A DNA stretch of 56,179 nt from Candidatus Thalassarchaeaceae archaeon (GCA_023700255.1 JAJPRD010000007.1:1-56179), one strand, 5' to 3'; shown: positions 39,296-49,270, counted from the first letter of the stretch. Notes: generated by a model not told the origin, from the letters alone. Translations and numbers: made by a program.

Positions 39296-40285
39296 ATGGC
39301 TGAAAGACTCGACTTCACAAATTTGAGGCACGGAACTTCTTTGTTGAAGCGCGGATTTGCAAAAATGCAGGAAGGAGGTGTCATAATGGATGTCGTAACT
39401 CCAGAAGAGGCACATATTGCTGAAGATGCAGGTGCAGTATCTGTAATGGCTCTAGAGAGAGTCCCTGCCGATATTAGAGCACAAGGAGGAGTCGCGAGAA
39501 TGAGTCATCCTGATATGATTACAGAAATTATTGAGACAACAAGTATACCAGTAATGGCTAAGGCAAGAATCGGTCATGATGATGAAGCAAGGGTTCTGCA
39601 ATCTCTTGGAGTAGATATGATTGATGAGTCAGAAGTATTGACACCTGCAGATCCATTCTATCACATAGCTAAAAATAATTTCACTATACCATTTGTATGT
39701 GGTTGTACAAATTTAGGAGAAGCAATAAGAAGAGTGGCAGAAGGTGCTGCAATGATACGAACTAAAGGCGAAGCAGGGACTGGAAATGTAGTCAGTGCGG
39801 TACAACATGCAAGGTTAGTCAAAGAAGAAATTTTATACGCAAAAAATATTGATTCGAATGGTCGAGAGATAATGGTTGAGGAAATCATGAAGGGTTTTAA
39901 TAGAATACCAAGTGTATCGAAATTTGACCTCTCAATAAATAAAACACCTTTTGGAGATATAGACAATTTACGAACAGAAGTTTCAACTATCCTCAATGAA
40001 GTAGTAGATTATGGTAGATTACCTGTAGTAACATTTTCTGCGGGAGGAATTGCTACCCCAGCGGATGCTGCTTTAATGATGAATCATGGAATGGATGGTA
40101 TTTTCGTAGGGTCAGGTATATTCAAAAGTTCAGACCCTAAAACTACGGCAGAAGCAATCGTTCTAGCTACACATAGATACCAAGACGCTGACTCAGTAGC
40201 AGAAGCTAGTAGGATGATAGGAGAGGCCATGCCTGGTTTAGAGATTGAAACTCTTGATGTTCGTATGGAAGAAAGAGGCTGGTAA
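39296..40285 (+). CDS. pdxS: Pyridoxal 5'-phosphate synthase lyase subunit PdxS
   Basis: [117 protein letters not shown]. Confidence 0.97.
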   Translation: MAERLDFTNLRHGTSLLKRGFAKMQEGGVIMDVVTPEEAHIAEDAGAVSVMALERVPADIRAQGGVARMSHPDMITEIIETTSIPVMAKARIGHDDEARVLQSLGVDMIDESEVLTPADPFYHIAKNNFTIPFVCGCTNLGEAIRRVAEGAAMIRTKGEAGTGNVVSAVQHARLVKEEILYAKNIDSNGREIMVEEIMKGFNRIPSVSKFDLSINKTPFGDIDNLRTEVSTILNEVVDYGRLPVVTFSAGGIATPADAALMMNHGMDGIFVGSGIFKSSDPKTTAEAIVLATHRYQDADSVAEASRMIGEAMPGLEIETLDVRMEERGW

Positions 40286-40287
40286 GG

Positions 40288-41277
40288 TTATTTCTTTCCA
40301 CGTATAGTCCCTAATTTACGAGGTTGTTTTTTACCTCTGGTAGATTTAATAACTATTGATGAGGAATCACCATTCAATGCGCCACCAAGTGTTACTGAAC
40401 CACTTTCTAAAAGTTGAGATGCTAACGAATTAGCCATATCTTCATCTTCACTAGGTTTCTTTAAAGCATCTTTAACTGATTGATTATGATCTTTTATTAC
40501 TTTCACACGTTCTTCTTCAACTGCTTTCATCTCATCCCTGATTTCATTCACTTGACTAATTAACTCACTCATATTTGCATGGACCTCATTAGCAGATTCC
40601 CTACACGTAACATATGCTGCGTGTAGTCTATCGGCTTCCGCGCGTAAGAAGTCCCTTTCAGCAAGCATAGGTTTCACATCTTCCCATATGGCATCAGCTT
40701 TCTTATGAAAGTCAATCATTTCTTGGTGAGCATTATCTGCTTCGGATTTCAACAGACGAATTGAACCATCCATATCTCCAAGATCTATGTTAATAAGTTC
40801 AAATTCTTCCACTGAAGGCATTAATTCATTTCTTTTCGTAATTAGTACTTTCAACTTTTTCAAAAGTTTATTTTCTGTTTCTAAAATTAAACGACCATCG
40901 GTCATCATTGTAGTTTCAATATTCTCTATTTCGTTAATAATTTCAGATAATTGGAAAATTACTGACTTAGACTCTTTAGCGTCACTCCTCTTACCTTTGT
41001 TTTGATTTATCAATTCGCGAATTTGTGTTTGTATCTCATCTCTTTTGGCCTTACAAATTTGAGCCTGATCACGAACTTGTTTTTGCTCATCTAATTTTTC
41101 TTTGATAGATTCACGAATCTCTTTACTTTGTTCCTGAAGTGCATTTCGAGAATCCGCTGCACGTCGAGCATCCTCATTGAAAGAATTCCTTTGATCCTTC
41201 ATTCTTCGAAGTTTAGTTTCCATAGCATGCAATCTTGTTCTAAGGTCATCCTCAGGGTTCTGCTGCTCATCAGTCAC
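40288..41277 (-). CDS. Coiled-coil protein A (COG1340-like)
   Basis: Near-continuous heptad-rich sequence; RNALQEQSKEIRESIKEKLDEQKQVRDQAQ; EADRLHAAYV shared in form with EADLLHNKYV of 47442-48308; basic tail GKKQPRKLGTIRGKK. Confidence 0.75.
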   Translation of the reverse strand: MTDEQQNPEDDLRTRLHAMETKLRRMKDQRNSFNEDARRAADSRNALQEQSKEIRESIKEKLDEQKQVRDQAQICKAKRDEIQTQIRELINQNKGKRSDAKESKSVIFQLSEIINEIENIETTMMTDGRLILETENKLLKKLKVLITKRNELMPSVEEFELINIDLGDMDGSIRLLKSEADNAHQEMIDFHKKADAIWEDVKPMLAERDFLRAEADRLHAAYVTCRESANEVHANMSELISQVNEIRDEMKAVEEERVKVIKDHNQSVKDALKKPSEDEDMANSLASQLLESGSVTLGGALNGDSSSIVIKSTRGKKQPRKLGTIRGKK

Positions 41278-41320
41278 GAGTCGCCGAGCATGACACCCTT
41301 CTTCAAAGGAACTACTCGAT

Positions 41321-42895
41321 TCATAGACCTAAAAGAGATGTGAAAAACGGTAGTATAGGGGATAAAATTGCGATACCAGCACCTACTAAGAAAACCGCAC
41401 CTATAGATAGCCTCAACCTTGTAAAGAGATCTGCTCTATTTTGAACTGTTAAAACTCGTCCACTGAGTAGGTTACCATCCTCATCTTCTAACCTTACAGT
41501 CACTGTCGCTTCTCCAGTTTCTTCAGGCAATAAACTTTGCCAAATTATTTTTGTTGATTCAAGGACTAAAGGAAGCTTATGAATAGAGGATTTACCGGAA
41601 ACATCATTCAATAACTCATTACAAGGGTCCACTCTAAGTTTGTATACACAGCCAGATGGTCTGAAATCAGGAGTTTGAATTTTAAGAATTAGATTAATAG
41701 GTTCAGAACTATGATTTAGTACATAAGCAAATAAATTCGCCTGACCAACGACTAAATTTTCCATATCTACATCGAACCATATTTTATGATTAAATCCACT
41801 ATCAATTTTCATTCTTAGACGATCATGTAATCTGAAAAACGATGCGCATTGATCTCGGGCCCTGATAATTAGACGCTCCCAGGTTTCTTCACCAAGTTCA
41901 GGATGACGGAATAATTCATCAATAATATGAGCAGGCATCATAATTTCCAACTCAGATCTAAAAGATGATTCATCGATATAACCAGATCTCCTTAGATGTA
42001 ATAAATGGAGCAATTTTTCCTGTAATTCAGAGATACTAGTTCCTTCATTTACTGAATGCTGAATCGATCTTAAATAATCCGAAATCCTTACAGAAAGAAG
42101 GGGGTCAACATGAGCACTAATTACATCGCTGAAGGGTCTTTTTAACAGGGCTGGATGGATAGGAGGGGAAAAGGAATCAAGCATACCCCAAGTTTCACAG
42201 GTATTGAAGCGGGAACGATTTGACACCAGATGCACACCATGACCTGAAAGTAAGAAACCGGTTGAAAAAGCTAAAAGAACCGAATTACCACTAACCAAAT
42301 CAGAGAATTGGAGGCTGCATATAAGGAATATTCCTGAAAGAAACATCAGGAAAGTTGAAGCGATAACTTGTCGGAAAGAACCGTCGATTGTTTCTTTCAT
42401 TTCCGCATATCCATGAGCACTTTTGAAAGTTAAACCAGTTTTAGTCAGTCTTTTAGATTGAAGATTAAATATTCTTCGAGTCATAGAAATTAGTAAGAGT
42501 AATAATGACAATAGACCTAAATCAGCAATTATAAAGAAAAATGCTAGGTAATAGAATCCAACTTCAATGCTTAGTTCAATAGGAATAACCGGATAGACAT
42601 GATCAACCCACCAATCTGGCTCAGTGCCAATGAATGAATTAGCCAAACCATATAATATCATAACTAATATTGGAATTATTAATACAAACCTCAGGCCTCT
42701 GCTTATGAATAAACGATCTAATTTTACTAAGTTACGCTCATGTTCTTGAAGACGAATTATAGTTTTTAAAATTTCACTATCATCATTATTCATAACTTGA
42801 TTAGATGTTTTCGAAGAGAGATTGGGTGCTTCAGGAATATTAGAACCTAGATCATCGGCAATATCATTAAGATTAGATCCTTGATTATCAATCAT
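41321..42895 (-). CDS. Large membrane protein of unknown function
   Basis: Several TM segments in the N-terminal half plus a C-terminal TM (LRLSIGAVFLVGAGIAILSPILPFF); helical and beta-rich regions between. Confidence 0.65.
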   Translation of the reverse strand: MIDNQGSNLNDIADDLGSNIPEAPNLSSKTSNQVMNNDDSEILKTIIRLQEHERNLVKLDRLFISRGLRFVLIIPILVMILYGLANSFIGTEPDWWVDHVYPVIPIELSIEVGFYYLAFFFIIADLGLLSLLLLLISMTRRIFNLQSKRLTKTGLTFKSAHGYAEMKETIDGSFRQVIASTFLMFLSGIFLICSLQFSDLVSGNSVLLAFSTGFLLSGHGVHLVSNRSRFNTCETWGMLDSFSPPIHPALLKRPFSDVISAHVDPLLSVRISDYLRSIQHSVNEGTSISELQEKLLHLLHLRRSGYIDESSFRSELEIMMPAHIIDELFRHPELGEETWERLIIRARDQCASFFRLHDRLRMKIDSGFNHKIWFDVDMENLVVGQANLFAYVLNHSSEPINLILKIQTPDFRPSGCVYKLRVDPCNELLNDVSGKSSIHKLPLVLESTKIIWQSLLPEETGEATVTVRLEDEDGNLLSGRVLTVQNRADLFTRLRLSIGAVFLVGAGIAILSPILPFFTSLLGL

Positions 42896-42910
42896 ATTTC
42901 CACCAACAGT

Positions 42911-43558
42911 TCATTCAATTCTAACTATTATTTTGAAACTTAATTCTCGAGAAAATTGAATCACACAACCATCACAATAATATTTATCAGATTCTTTACG
43001 TATCTTAGAACCTATACTAAGTCCGACACCGTCTAAGGTTTTTATTGCCACACTACTTGATAGAATCAACTCAATTATTGCATCTGTATTTTCTGGCAAG
43101 GCAGATATTGGGAGTAAGTTATTACGCCCTGATACCATTAAATTCCGGTCAACTAAAGGTATGAGAGAACCCTCTTTATTTCGTTCAGGATAACCAAGCA
43201 TTCGATCTATTGATGCCTCTAAATCATTATCGATATTATGTTCCAATTTGCAAGCTGCAGAATCAACATCACCCTCATATCTAATCACATCAGATAGGAG
43301 AATTCGAAGAAGTTCTTCTCTACGTTTGAGGCTTGATGCATGCTTGAAACCCAAAGAGGTCAACCTACATCCTTTGTAAGGGATATAAGTCAAATAGTCC
43401 CTATTTGATAATCGTTGAATCATTTCGGTAGTGGATGCAGCACTAACACTCATTAATTCCGCTAATTGAGATGTTTTAACTATCTCATCTGGCTGATTAA
43501 AATGTGCTTCGAATATTCTTTTAAGGTACATTTCTTCGAATTCACTTAATTCTGACAT
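42911..43558 (-). CDS. DtxR/MntR-family transcriptional regulator
   Basis: FEEMYLKRIFEA...VKTSQLAELMSVSAASTTEMIQRLSNRDYLTYIPYKGCRLTSLGFKHA...CKLEHNIDNDLEASIDRMLGYPERNKEGSLIP. Confidence 0.85.
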   Translation of the reverse strand: MSELSEFEEMYLKRIFEAHFNQPDEIVKTSQLAELMSVSAASTTEMIQRLSNRDYLTYIPYKGCRLTSLGFKHASSLKRREELLRILLSDVIRYEGDVDSAACKLEHNIDNDLEASIDRMLGYPERNKEGSLIPLVDRNLMVSGRNNLLPISALPENTDAIIELILSSSVAIKTLDGVGLSIGSKIRKESDKYYCDGCVIQFSRELSFKIIVRIE

Positions 43559-43568
43559 AAAAAATACC

Positions 43569-45452
43569 TCAACCTAGTTTTGCTATGAATTCGGCCCTAC
43601 AAGCAGGACACCTTGACCTAATAGGCCTCTTATCAAGAGGCACTCTAAGAGTTTGTTCACATCGAGGACAAGGTAGCAAATCGCTTTCCGAATAAGATTC
43701 CAAGGCTAAATTATTATTTATTTGATCAGAGACTTTGGGAATTGGTGAAGATTTCTCATCTTTAATACCTACAGATTCAGATTGAGAAAATTGCATAGTA
43801 CATGCTGGGCACTTAACTAATCCCTCATGAGTTGAAGGAATGTTCAATCTTTGGCTACAACTGGGACAGCTGACTTCTTTCTTTTCATCTGGTCTAAGAG
43901 AATTGGAACCCCCTCTCACTGGAAGTTTGTTGCGACTCAAAGATGAGAAAGTAGAGGGGGTGTTTTGAGACACAACTCTAAACACTACTAAGCTAGCCAT
44001 AACTATGGCTAATCCTGATAATGCTCCATATAGTGCAGCATAAATATTGAATGGAAGGGTGAAACTTGTACTACTTCCAGAGTCTATAATAATAGATGTT
44101 TGATTAGTAGTAGTTAATTCATCCATTGTCCATATAAATTTTATATCTGTTGTCAGGGAGTATTCCCAGGATGTTATCTCGATAACACCCGAGACGCTGC
44201 TTCCTCCATTAATTGCAGAAACAGGACGCTCAGAAAATACAGCATCATTCGCTATTGCGACTACTCTTAGTAAACCTGATGATGAACGTTCTGTACCACT
44301 ATTTTGAAGAATATAATTGATAAATACTGTATCGCCTACTGAAACAGATTCAGGTGATATATTAGTGATCATTATTGAGGGGATAATTAGTGGAGGTGAT
44401 AACTCAATGATTACCTCTGCATCTCCGTTAATAGATAACCACCCATCAGCAGAAACCACTAATTTGAGACGACTAGCATCAGGATGGCCAAGATCAAGAT
44501 TCAAGTTCCTTATCCCAGGATTCAAATCCACAGTAAATATCTGATAGAGAGAATAATCATTTCCAGATTTCATTAAAACAGATACGGTAGCACTACGGTT
44601 TAATCCCGAGCTAAGAGATATAGATACATCTAGATTCAATCCCTCTTGCAATGTCCAGGACACCTGTTCAATACTATTCACAATCTCTTGAGACTCTTGT
44701 ATTTCCAAAAAAGAAGTTCCATTGAGAGAGGTATCAATCCCTCCATGGGAACTTAAAATTGCCCATTTAATAGATTGTGAGCCAGAAATTAATTGTGTGA
44801 AAGATGCAGATACTTCTCTGCTTGACCCTGGTGATATACTTACAGCATCACCTAGAACAATAATTGTACCATCATTTTTCATTAACTCCAGTTGGACAGA
44901 ATTAGTATTAACTCCCTGGTTATGAACTAAGATTGATGCAATTAACTCATCGCCAACATGAGCAGGTTGTCCTAATAATACGAGATTTGCAGCTCCTGCA
45001 GATGTGAAATTCACCGGATTAGGGCCAACTCGAATCGTGATAATTTCCTCATTAAGGGTATTATTTATTATAAGTTTACAAAAAATAACACCTTCATCTA
45101 ATGGTCCGAAAAACACCTCTACGTCAGATATAGATTGATTTCCAGATAAAACACCTGAATGACCACCATACCATAGCCCGGAATTACCAAAACTAAAACT
45201 CCAATAGGCATTATTAGAAGAGAGATTAGAGTTATACACCGGTATATTCAGGCTGAGATAGTCACCATCAGATGCAGATTCGTTCCCACTACTTTGTAAC
45301 GAATTACCATCGAAATAATCTAATGACCAATTACTACCCTCTGAAATTTCAAAATCACTATCTTCGGCAGACGCGGTGTGAGTAAAGAATATCAATAAAA
45401 TCGCAAATAAGAACAAACATCTCAACAAAGAAACTGGAGCACTTCTCACCAT
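43569..45452 (-). CDS. Surface protein: signal peptide, CARDB-like repeats, single TM, two C-terminal zinc ribbons
   Basis: Signal LLRCLFLFAILLIFFTHTASA; TM FNIYAALYGALSGLAIVMASLVVFRVV; CPSCSQRLNIPSTHEGLVKCPACTMQF and CPRCEQTLRVPLDKRPIRSRCPACRAEF. Start trimmed to MVRSAPV. Confidence 0.75.
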   Translation of the reverse strand: MVRSAPVSLLRCLFLFAILLIFFTHTASAEDSDFEISEGSNWSLDYFDGNSLQSSGNESASDGDYLSLNIPVYNSNLSSNNAYWSFSFGNSGLWYGGHSGVLSGNQSISDVEVFFGPLDEGVIFCKLIINNTLNEEIITIRVGPNPVNFTSAGAANLVLLGQPAHVGDELIASILVHNQGVNTNSVQLELMKNDGTIIVLGDAVSISPGSSREVSASFTQLISGSQSIKWAILSSHGGIDTSLNGTSFLEIQESQEIVNSIEQVSWTLQEGLNLDVSISLSSGLNRSATVSVLMKSGNDYSLYQIFTVDLNPGIRNLNLDLGHPDASRLKLVVSADGWLSINGDAEVIIELSPPLIIPSIMITNISPESVSVGDTVFINYILQNSGTERSSSGLLRVVAIANDAVFSERPVSAINGGSSVSGVIEITSWEYSLTTDIKFIWTMDELTTTNQTSIIIDSGSSTSFTLPFNIYAALYGALSGLAIVMASLVVFRVVSQNTPSTFSSLSRNKLPVRGGSNSLRPDEKKEVSCPSCSQRLNIPSTHEGLVKCPACTMQFSQSESVGIKDEKSSPIPKVSDQINNNLALESYSESDLLPCPRCEQTLRVPLDKRPIRSRCPACRAEFIAKLG

Positions 45453-45547
45453 TGGGTAATACTCGGTAATAACAACCGTATGAATGAAACCCCTCTTTGA
45501 GGTCACATAGTGAACTTTATTGACACCTTTAGGTAGCCCCGAATACA

Positions 45548-46393
45548 ATGGACACAGAGCAACTGCTTACAGTCTCGCCCGAAGACATGGCCAAAGCCTT
45601 GCTTGCAAGGAGACAATTGTTGAAACAACAGTTACCAACTGTGATTAGAACTTTAGAGGCAGAAGAACAAAAATTAGCACCAAAGGCTAAAAAGGCGCTA
45701 GAAAGTAACAAAATAATTAACACTAAAGTCAGTGAACTTAAAGACAAAAGAAATAATGCTCAAAAAAAAGCAAATGAACTTCTGAAGATTGTCAAAGAAA
45801 GTAAAGAAAACTTAATGCAAGCGGATGGAATGATAAATCTAGACCCATTATGGAAAAAAGAAAAATTGTTTGAAGAGATTGAGGATATAGAAAAGAAGAT
45901 TGAAACCTCTGCTTTGGATCATAAAGCAGAGAGAAAACTCCTTGATAGGAGGAAAAAACTCATTGAAACAAATGATAAATGGTTGAAGGAAAGAAGAGAA
46001 TCAAATCCTGAAATGGTGACTTATATAAATGCCAGGAGAGAGATGAATTCACTATATCGGGATGCCGATAAATCACACCGAAATATGCTTGATGGTGTAG
46101 AAAAAGCACAACCACAACATGAGAAACAAATGAACATTAGAAATGAACTAAAGGAAATAAGAAGGCAATTAGATAGAGCTAAAGAGTTGCTCTCACAATC
46201 CGATAAAGGCATTAATCATTGGGAAAGAAGATTAGAAAAAGGTTTTGGAGAACTAGATGGTGGATTTAGCGATCTGTTAGAGGCTCAAAAGAGAGTATCT
46301 CAAGGTGGTGATTCTTCATTTGCAAGGAAAAAAAAATCTAAGGTTGTAAAGAAAAAGACACCAATTAATATTCCAAAGGAGGAGGAAGAATGA
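45548..46393 (+). CDS. Coiled-coil protein B
   Basis: Charged helical sequence throughout (PTVIRTLEAEEQKLAPKAKKALESNKIINTKVSELKDKRNNAQKKANELLK); Lys-rich tail. Confidence 0.7.
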   Translation: MDTEQLLTVSPEDMAKALLARRQLLKQQLPTVIRTLEAEEQKLAPKAKKALESNKIINTKVSELKDKRNNAQKKANELLKIVKESKENLMQADGMINLDPLWKKEKLFEEIEDIEKKIETSALDHKAERKLLDRRKKLIETNDKWLKERRESNPEMVTYINARREMNSLYRDADKSHRNMLDGVEKAQPQHEKQMNIRNELKEIRRQLDRAKELLSQSDKGINHWERRLEKGFGELDGGFSDLLEAQKRVSQGGDSSFARKKKSKVVKKKTPINIPKEEEE

Positions 46394-47361
46394 GTGATTC
46401 AGAACCTGAAACGAGTATTTTCGCTGATTTGGAAGAAAAAGATCGTGAAGAAATTGAACAAACAGCAAGCGACTTAGAAAAACAAATTAGAAGTATTGAA
46501 GATGAATACGAATCATTAAGATCTGAAAGAAAAAATCAGATAGAAATTGTTAAATCACTCAGAATAGAAGTGGGAGAACTTGAGGCTGTTAATGATGAAA
46601 GAAGAGGTTTGCTAAAGAAATTCCATGAAGCCAGAAAATTGGCAGAAAAAGCGAAACAAAAGAGAGACGAAGTAAATCGTTCAATCCCACCACCATCTAG
46701 TATTCTGTTGGAATGGATGGGAGAGACTCATCAAAAATTGGTTACAATAGATAACGACTTGACAGCAGTACCTACGCTTAATCGTGAAATTGATATGTTC
46801 AAAAGATTTTTTGAATTACAGGCAGCATATACTAGGAAACTAGATTCAGAAGTTCATCATTCCGAATATTTAGTACAGAATGTAGAGATTAGAAAAATTA
46901 TAAAGGAACTAGATTCAACGAGAAAATCTGATAAAAAAGAAAGTTCGGACGCTTCTGAAGAGAAGGAAGGGATAAATCCTGCAAATCGTGCAGATATTAG
47001 GAAAATTAGTAAAAGAATAGATAAAATAGATAAAAAATTAGACAAGATATCTGATGAAAAGAAGAATTTTAGAAAAGAAATAACACGTATTCGCTCATAT
47101 CTAAGGATGACTAGCAGTTTCGGTAAGGTAATTAAGATATCAGAAGTTAAAGATAGAGCAAAAAGTGGAGAGTCGCTAAATACTCAGGAACTAGGCGCAT
47201 TATTGAGATCAGGAGGGTTATCTGAATTAACCAAGGATTCCTCGAAATCAGTAAAGAAAAAATCATCAAAGAAAATCTCAGGTAAGAAGCAACATAGAAG
47301 ACTTGGGGTTGCTAGAGGAGGAGCAAGGTTAGGTTCACGTGCATCTAAACGAGATGAATAG
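46390..47361 (+). CDS. Coiled-coil protein C
   Basis: ATGA overlap with the preceding gene; strong SD (aaggaggagga); charged helical sequence; tail SGESLNTQELGALLRSGGL...GKKQHRRLGVARGG. Confidence 0.75.
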   Translation: MSDSEPETSIFADLEEKDREEIEQTASDLEKQIRSIEDEYESLRSERKNQIEIVKSLRIEVGELEAVNDERRGLLKKFHEARKLAEKAKQKRDEVNRSIPPPSSILLEWMGETHQKLVTIDNDLTAVPTLNREIDMFKRFFELQAAYTRKLDSEVHHSEYLVQNVEIRKIIKELDSTRKSDKKESSDASEEKEGINPANRADIRKISKRIDKIDKKLDKISDEKKNFRKEITRIRSYLRMTSSFGKVIKISEVKDRAKSGESLNTQELGALLRSGGLSELTKDSSKSVKKKSSKKISGKKQHRRLGVARGGARLGSRASKRDE

Positions 47362-47402
47362 AGCAGTTGCCCGTTTTACCCCTTCCCTATGCCCTTATAT
47401 CA

Positions 47403-47441
47403 GATTCTTAAGTCGGAGAATATGAAGGAGGCCTAAGAATC
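47403..47441 (+). promoter_or_regulatory. Inverted repeat GATTCTTA...TAAGAATC enclosing the Shine-Dalgarno (GGAGG) and abutting the ATG of 47442-48308
   Basis: Perfect 8-bp arms at 47403-47410 and 47434-47441; SD at 47427-47431. Confidence 0.55.
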
Positions 47442-48308
47442 ATGAATTTTGACGAGGTTAGGAACATCCTTCGCCCTAAAAGTAGCACTCTTGATGAGAA
47501 GCTTTCACTATTTAGAGAAGACAGAGATAACTGGAATGGTAAAGTCAAAAAATACCTAACAGAAAGAAATGAGATCAATAGACAAGTGAAGGAATTGATT
47601 AGTGAGGTTCAGAACCAGAAAGTAATACGAGATGAAGCAAATTCGAAGGTAAAGGAACTGAAAATTATTAGAGCAGAGAGATCTGCTGTTCTCAAACAAC
47701 TGCGTGGGGAACTGCAAGAAAAAAAACCTGCAGAACAGCCTAAAAAACAAGAAAAAAAAGAGAAAACACGTAATGAAAGAGTTATTCGCAGTGATATTGA
47801 TAAAATGGATATGAAATTTAACCATGGGCATTTCGATGGTAAAGAAAGAAATTTCGAAAGACAGATGAAAAAACTCTATCAAGAATTAAAGGATATTAAA
47901 GCAAATAAAGTTGTGAATATATTCTCAGACTTAGAATCAAGTATTCGAAAAGCAGCTAAATCACAGGAAGAAGCCCATAAACTGGTCGAAGAAGCAGTGT
48001 CTATTGCTCAAGAATCACACGATCTAATGATTGAACTGTCTGAAGAAGTAGATAGACTTCGTGCTAAAGCTAATTTATCTCAAGAAGGAGTTATTCGCTC
48101 GAAAAGAGAAGCGGATTTATTACATAATAAATATGTAGTATCTCTAAGAAGCATACACTCAATACAAGATCTTTTCAAGGCAATGGACGCAAAGGAAAGA
48201 AATGTAGATGATGATGGTACTAGATTAGAAGTAACTGATCTTATGTCCAGATTGATGTCAGGGGACACATTATCTACCGATGAATTAATGGCTTTACAAA
48301 GAAATTAA
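47442..48308 (+). CDS. Coiled-coil protein D (COG1340-like)
   Basis: RNEINRQVKELISEVQNQKVIRDEANSKVKELKIIRAERSAVLKQLRGEL; EADLLHNKYV; tail SGDTLSTDELMALQRN. Confidence 0.75.
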   Translation: MNFDEVRNILRPKSSTLDEKLSLFREDRDNWNGKVKKYLTERNEINRQVKELISEVQNQKVIRDEANSKVKELKIIRAERSAVLKQLRGELQEKKPAEQPKKQEKKEKTRNERVIRSDIDKMDMKFNHGHFDGKERNFERQMKKLYQELKDIKANKVVNIFSDLESSIRKAAKSQEEAHKLVEEAVSIAQESHDLMIELSEEVDRLRAKANLSQEGVIRSKREADLLHNKYVVSLRSIHSIQDLFKAMDAKERNVDDDGTRLEVTDLMSRLMSGDTLSTDELMALQRN

Positions 48309-49270
48309 TTCTGAAAATCATAAGTTTTTCCATTTCGGCTATGGAGTATCTTCTTTTCACCGTCCTCAAAAATCAATATCCAAGCAGGTATTTGAACAAA
48401 AAAAGAATTGAGATTCAATGAATCTAGATCCGCACGCCACCACTCAAGCATACTTGATTTAACCTTATCAGCACCATCATAAAATTGTTCTTTTTTCCTA
48501 TAATCAAGCAATGGTTTAAGATTTATTTTTAATTTATCTATAGTATGCCATTTTTCAACAAAAGGTTCTATTTTACGTAAATCAGGAGAATTAGCAAGTA
48601 TTTCATCAAAATTAAATTCATAAATTTTACTAGACCAAGGGTCTTCAATAAATGACCATTCCTTAGTTTCAGTAATTGAATTAGGTCCAGACATCAGAGC
48701 AGAAACTTCCCATAACTTCACATTAATCAAGACTGGTAATGTGTTCAACATACTCAGAGATTCACTATCTAGCCAATCATTTACTCGGATTAATGGTTTT
48801 AATGTAATATTTTGATATGGTGTTGAGTCATCAACTGATTCATTTAGATTTATAATCGATTTATTAGAAGTTTGATTATTTGACTTCACTATTAAGTCAC
48901 CGCGTAAAACTGCTTCACCGATCCAGCGTGAAAGTTTTTCAGGCCCCCATGCATTGATTGTGATATCCTTTGAGATATCTTGAAAAATATCCTCAGAGAA
49001 ATATCGCTCACTAAGAATCCAATGGCGGTCGCCAGGAGCATCAATTGACCACCTCTCTATTTCATTCTTTGAAATAGGTAAAATATCATCTTGAACATGC
49101 CATATATATACGGGAGAAATACCTTTGTCATCGAAGTCAAGCAATTTTTCAGCTATACCAAGACAACGAAAACCATAGATATGGAAAGACTCAGATACTG
49201 GTTCTAATCTAACAGTTCGTGAGGCAAGTATGCCACGAACTGTTTCTTCCATGGTGTCGGATTGTATCAT
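48305..49270 (-). CDS. Protein of unknown function
   Basis: Intact 321 aa ORF between convergent coiled-coil gene and rpl30e; motif NAWGPEKLSRWIGEAVLRGDL. Confidence 0.6.
   Translation of the reverse strand: MIQSDTMEETVRGILASRTVRLEPVSESFHIYGFRCLGIAEKLLDFDDKGISPVYIWHVQDDILPISKNEIERWSIDAPGDRHWILSERYFSEDIFQDISKDITINAWGPEKLSRWIGEAVLRGDLIVKSNNQTSNKSIINLNESVDDSTPYQNITLKPLIRVNDWLDSESLSMLNTLPVLINVKLWEVSALMSGPNSITETKEWSFIEDPWSSKIYEFNFDEILANSPDLRKIEPFVEKWHTIDKLKINLKPLLDYRKKEQFYDGADKVKSSMLEWWRADLDSLNLNSFFVQIPAWILIFEDGEKKILHSRNGKTYDFQN

Noticed and set aside
47556-47882. Minus-strand Phe/Leu-rich 108-aa ORF, apparently a membrane protein
   Set aside because: Antisense of Lys/Glu-rich coiled-coil codons produces Phe/Leu runs; it is an artefact of gene D.
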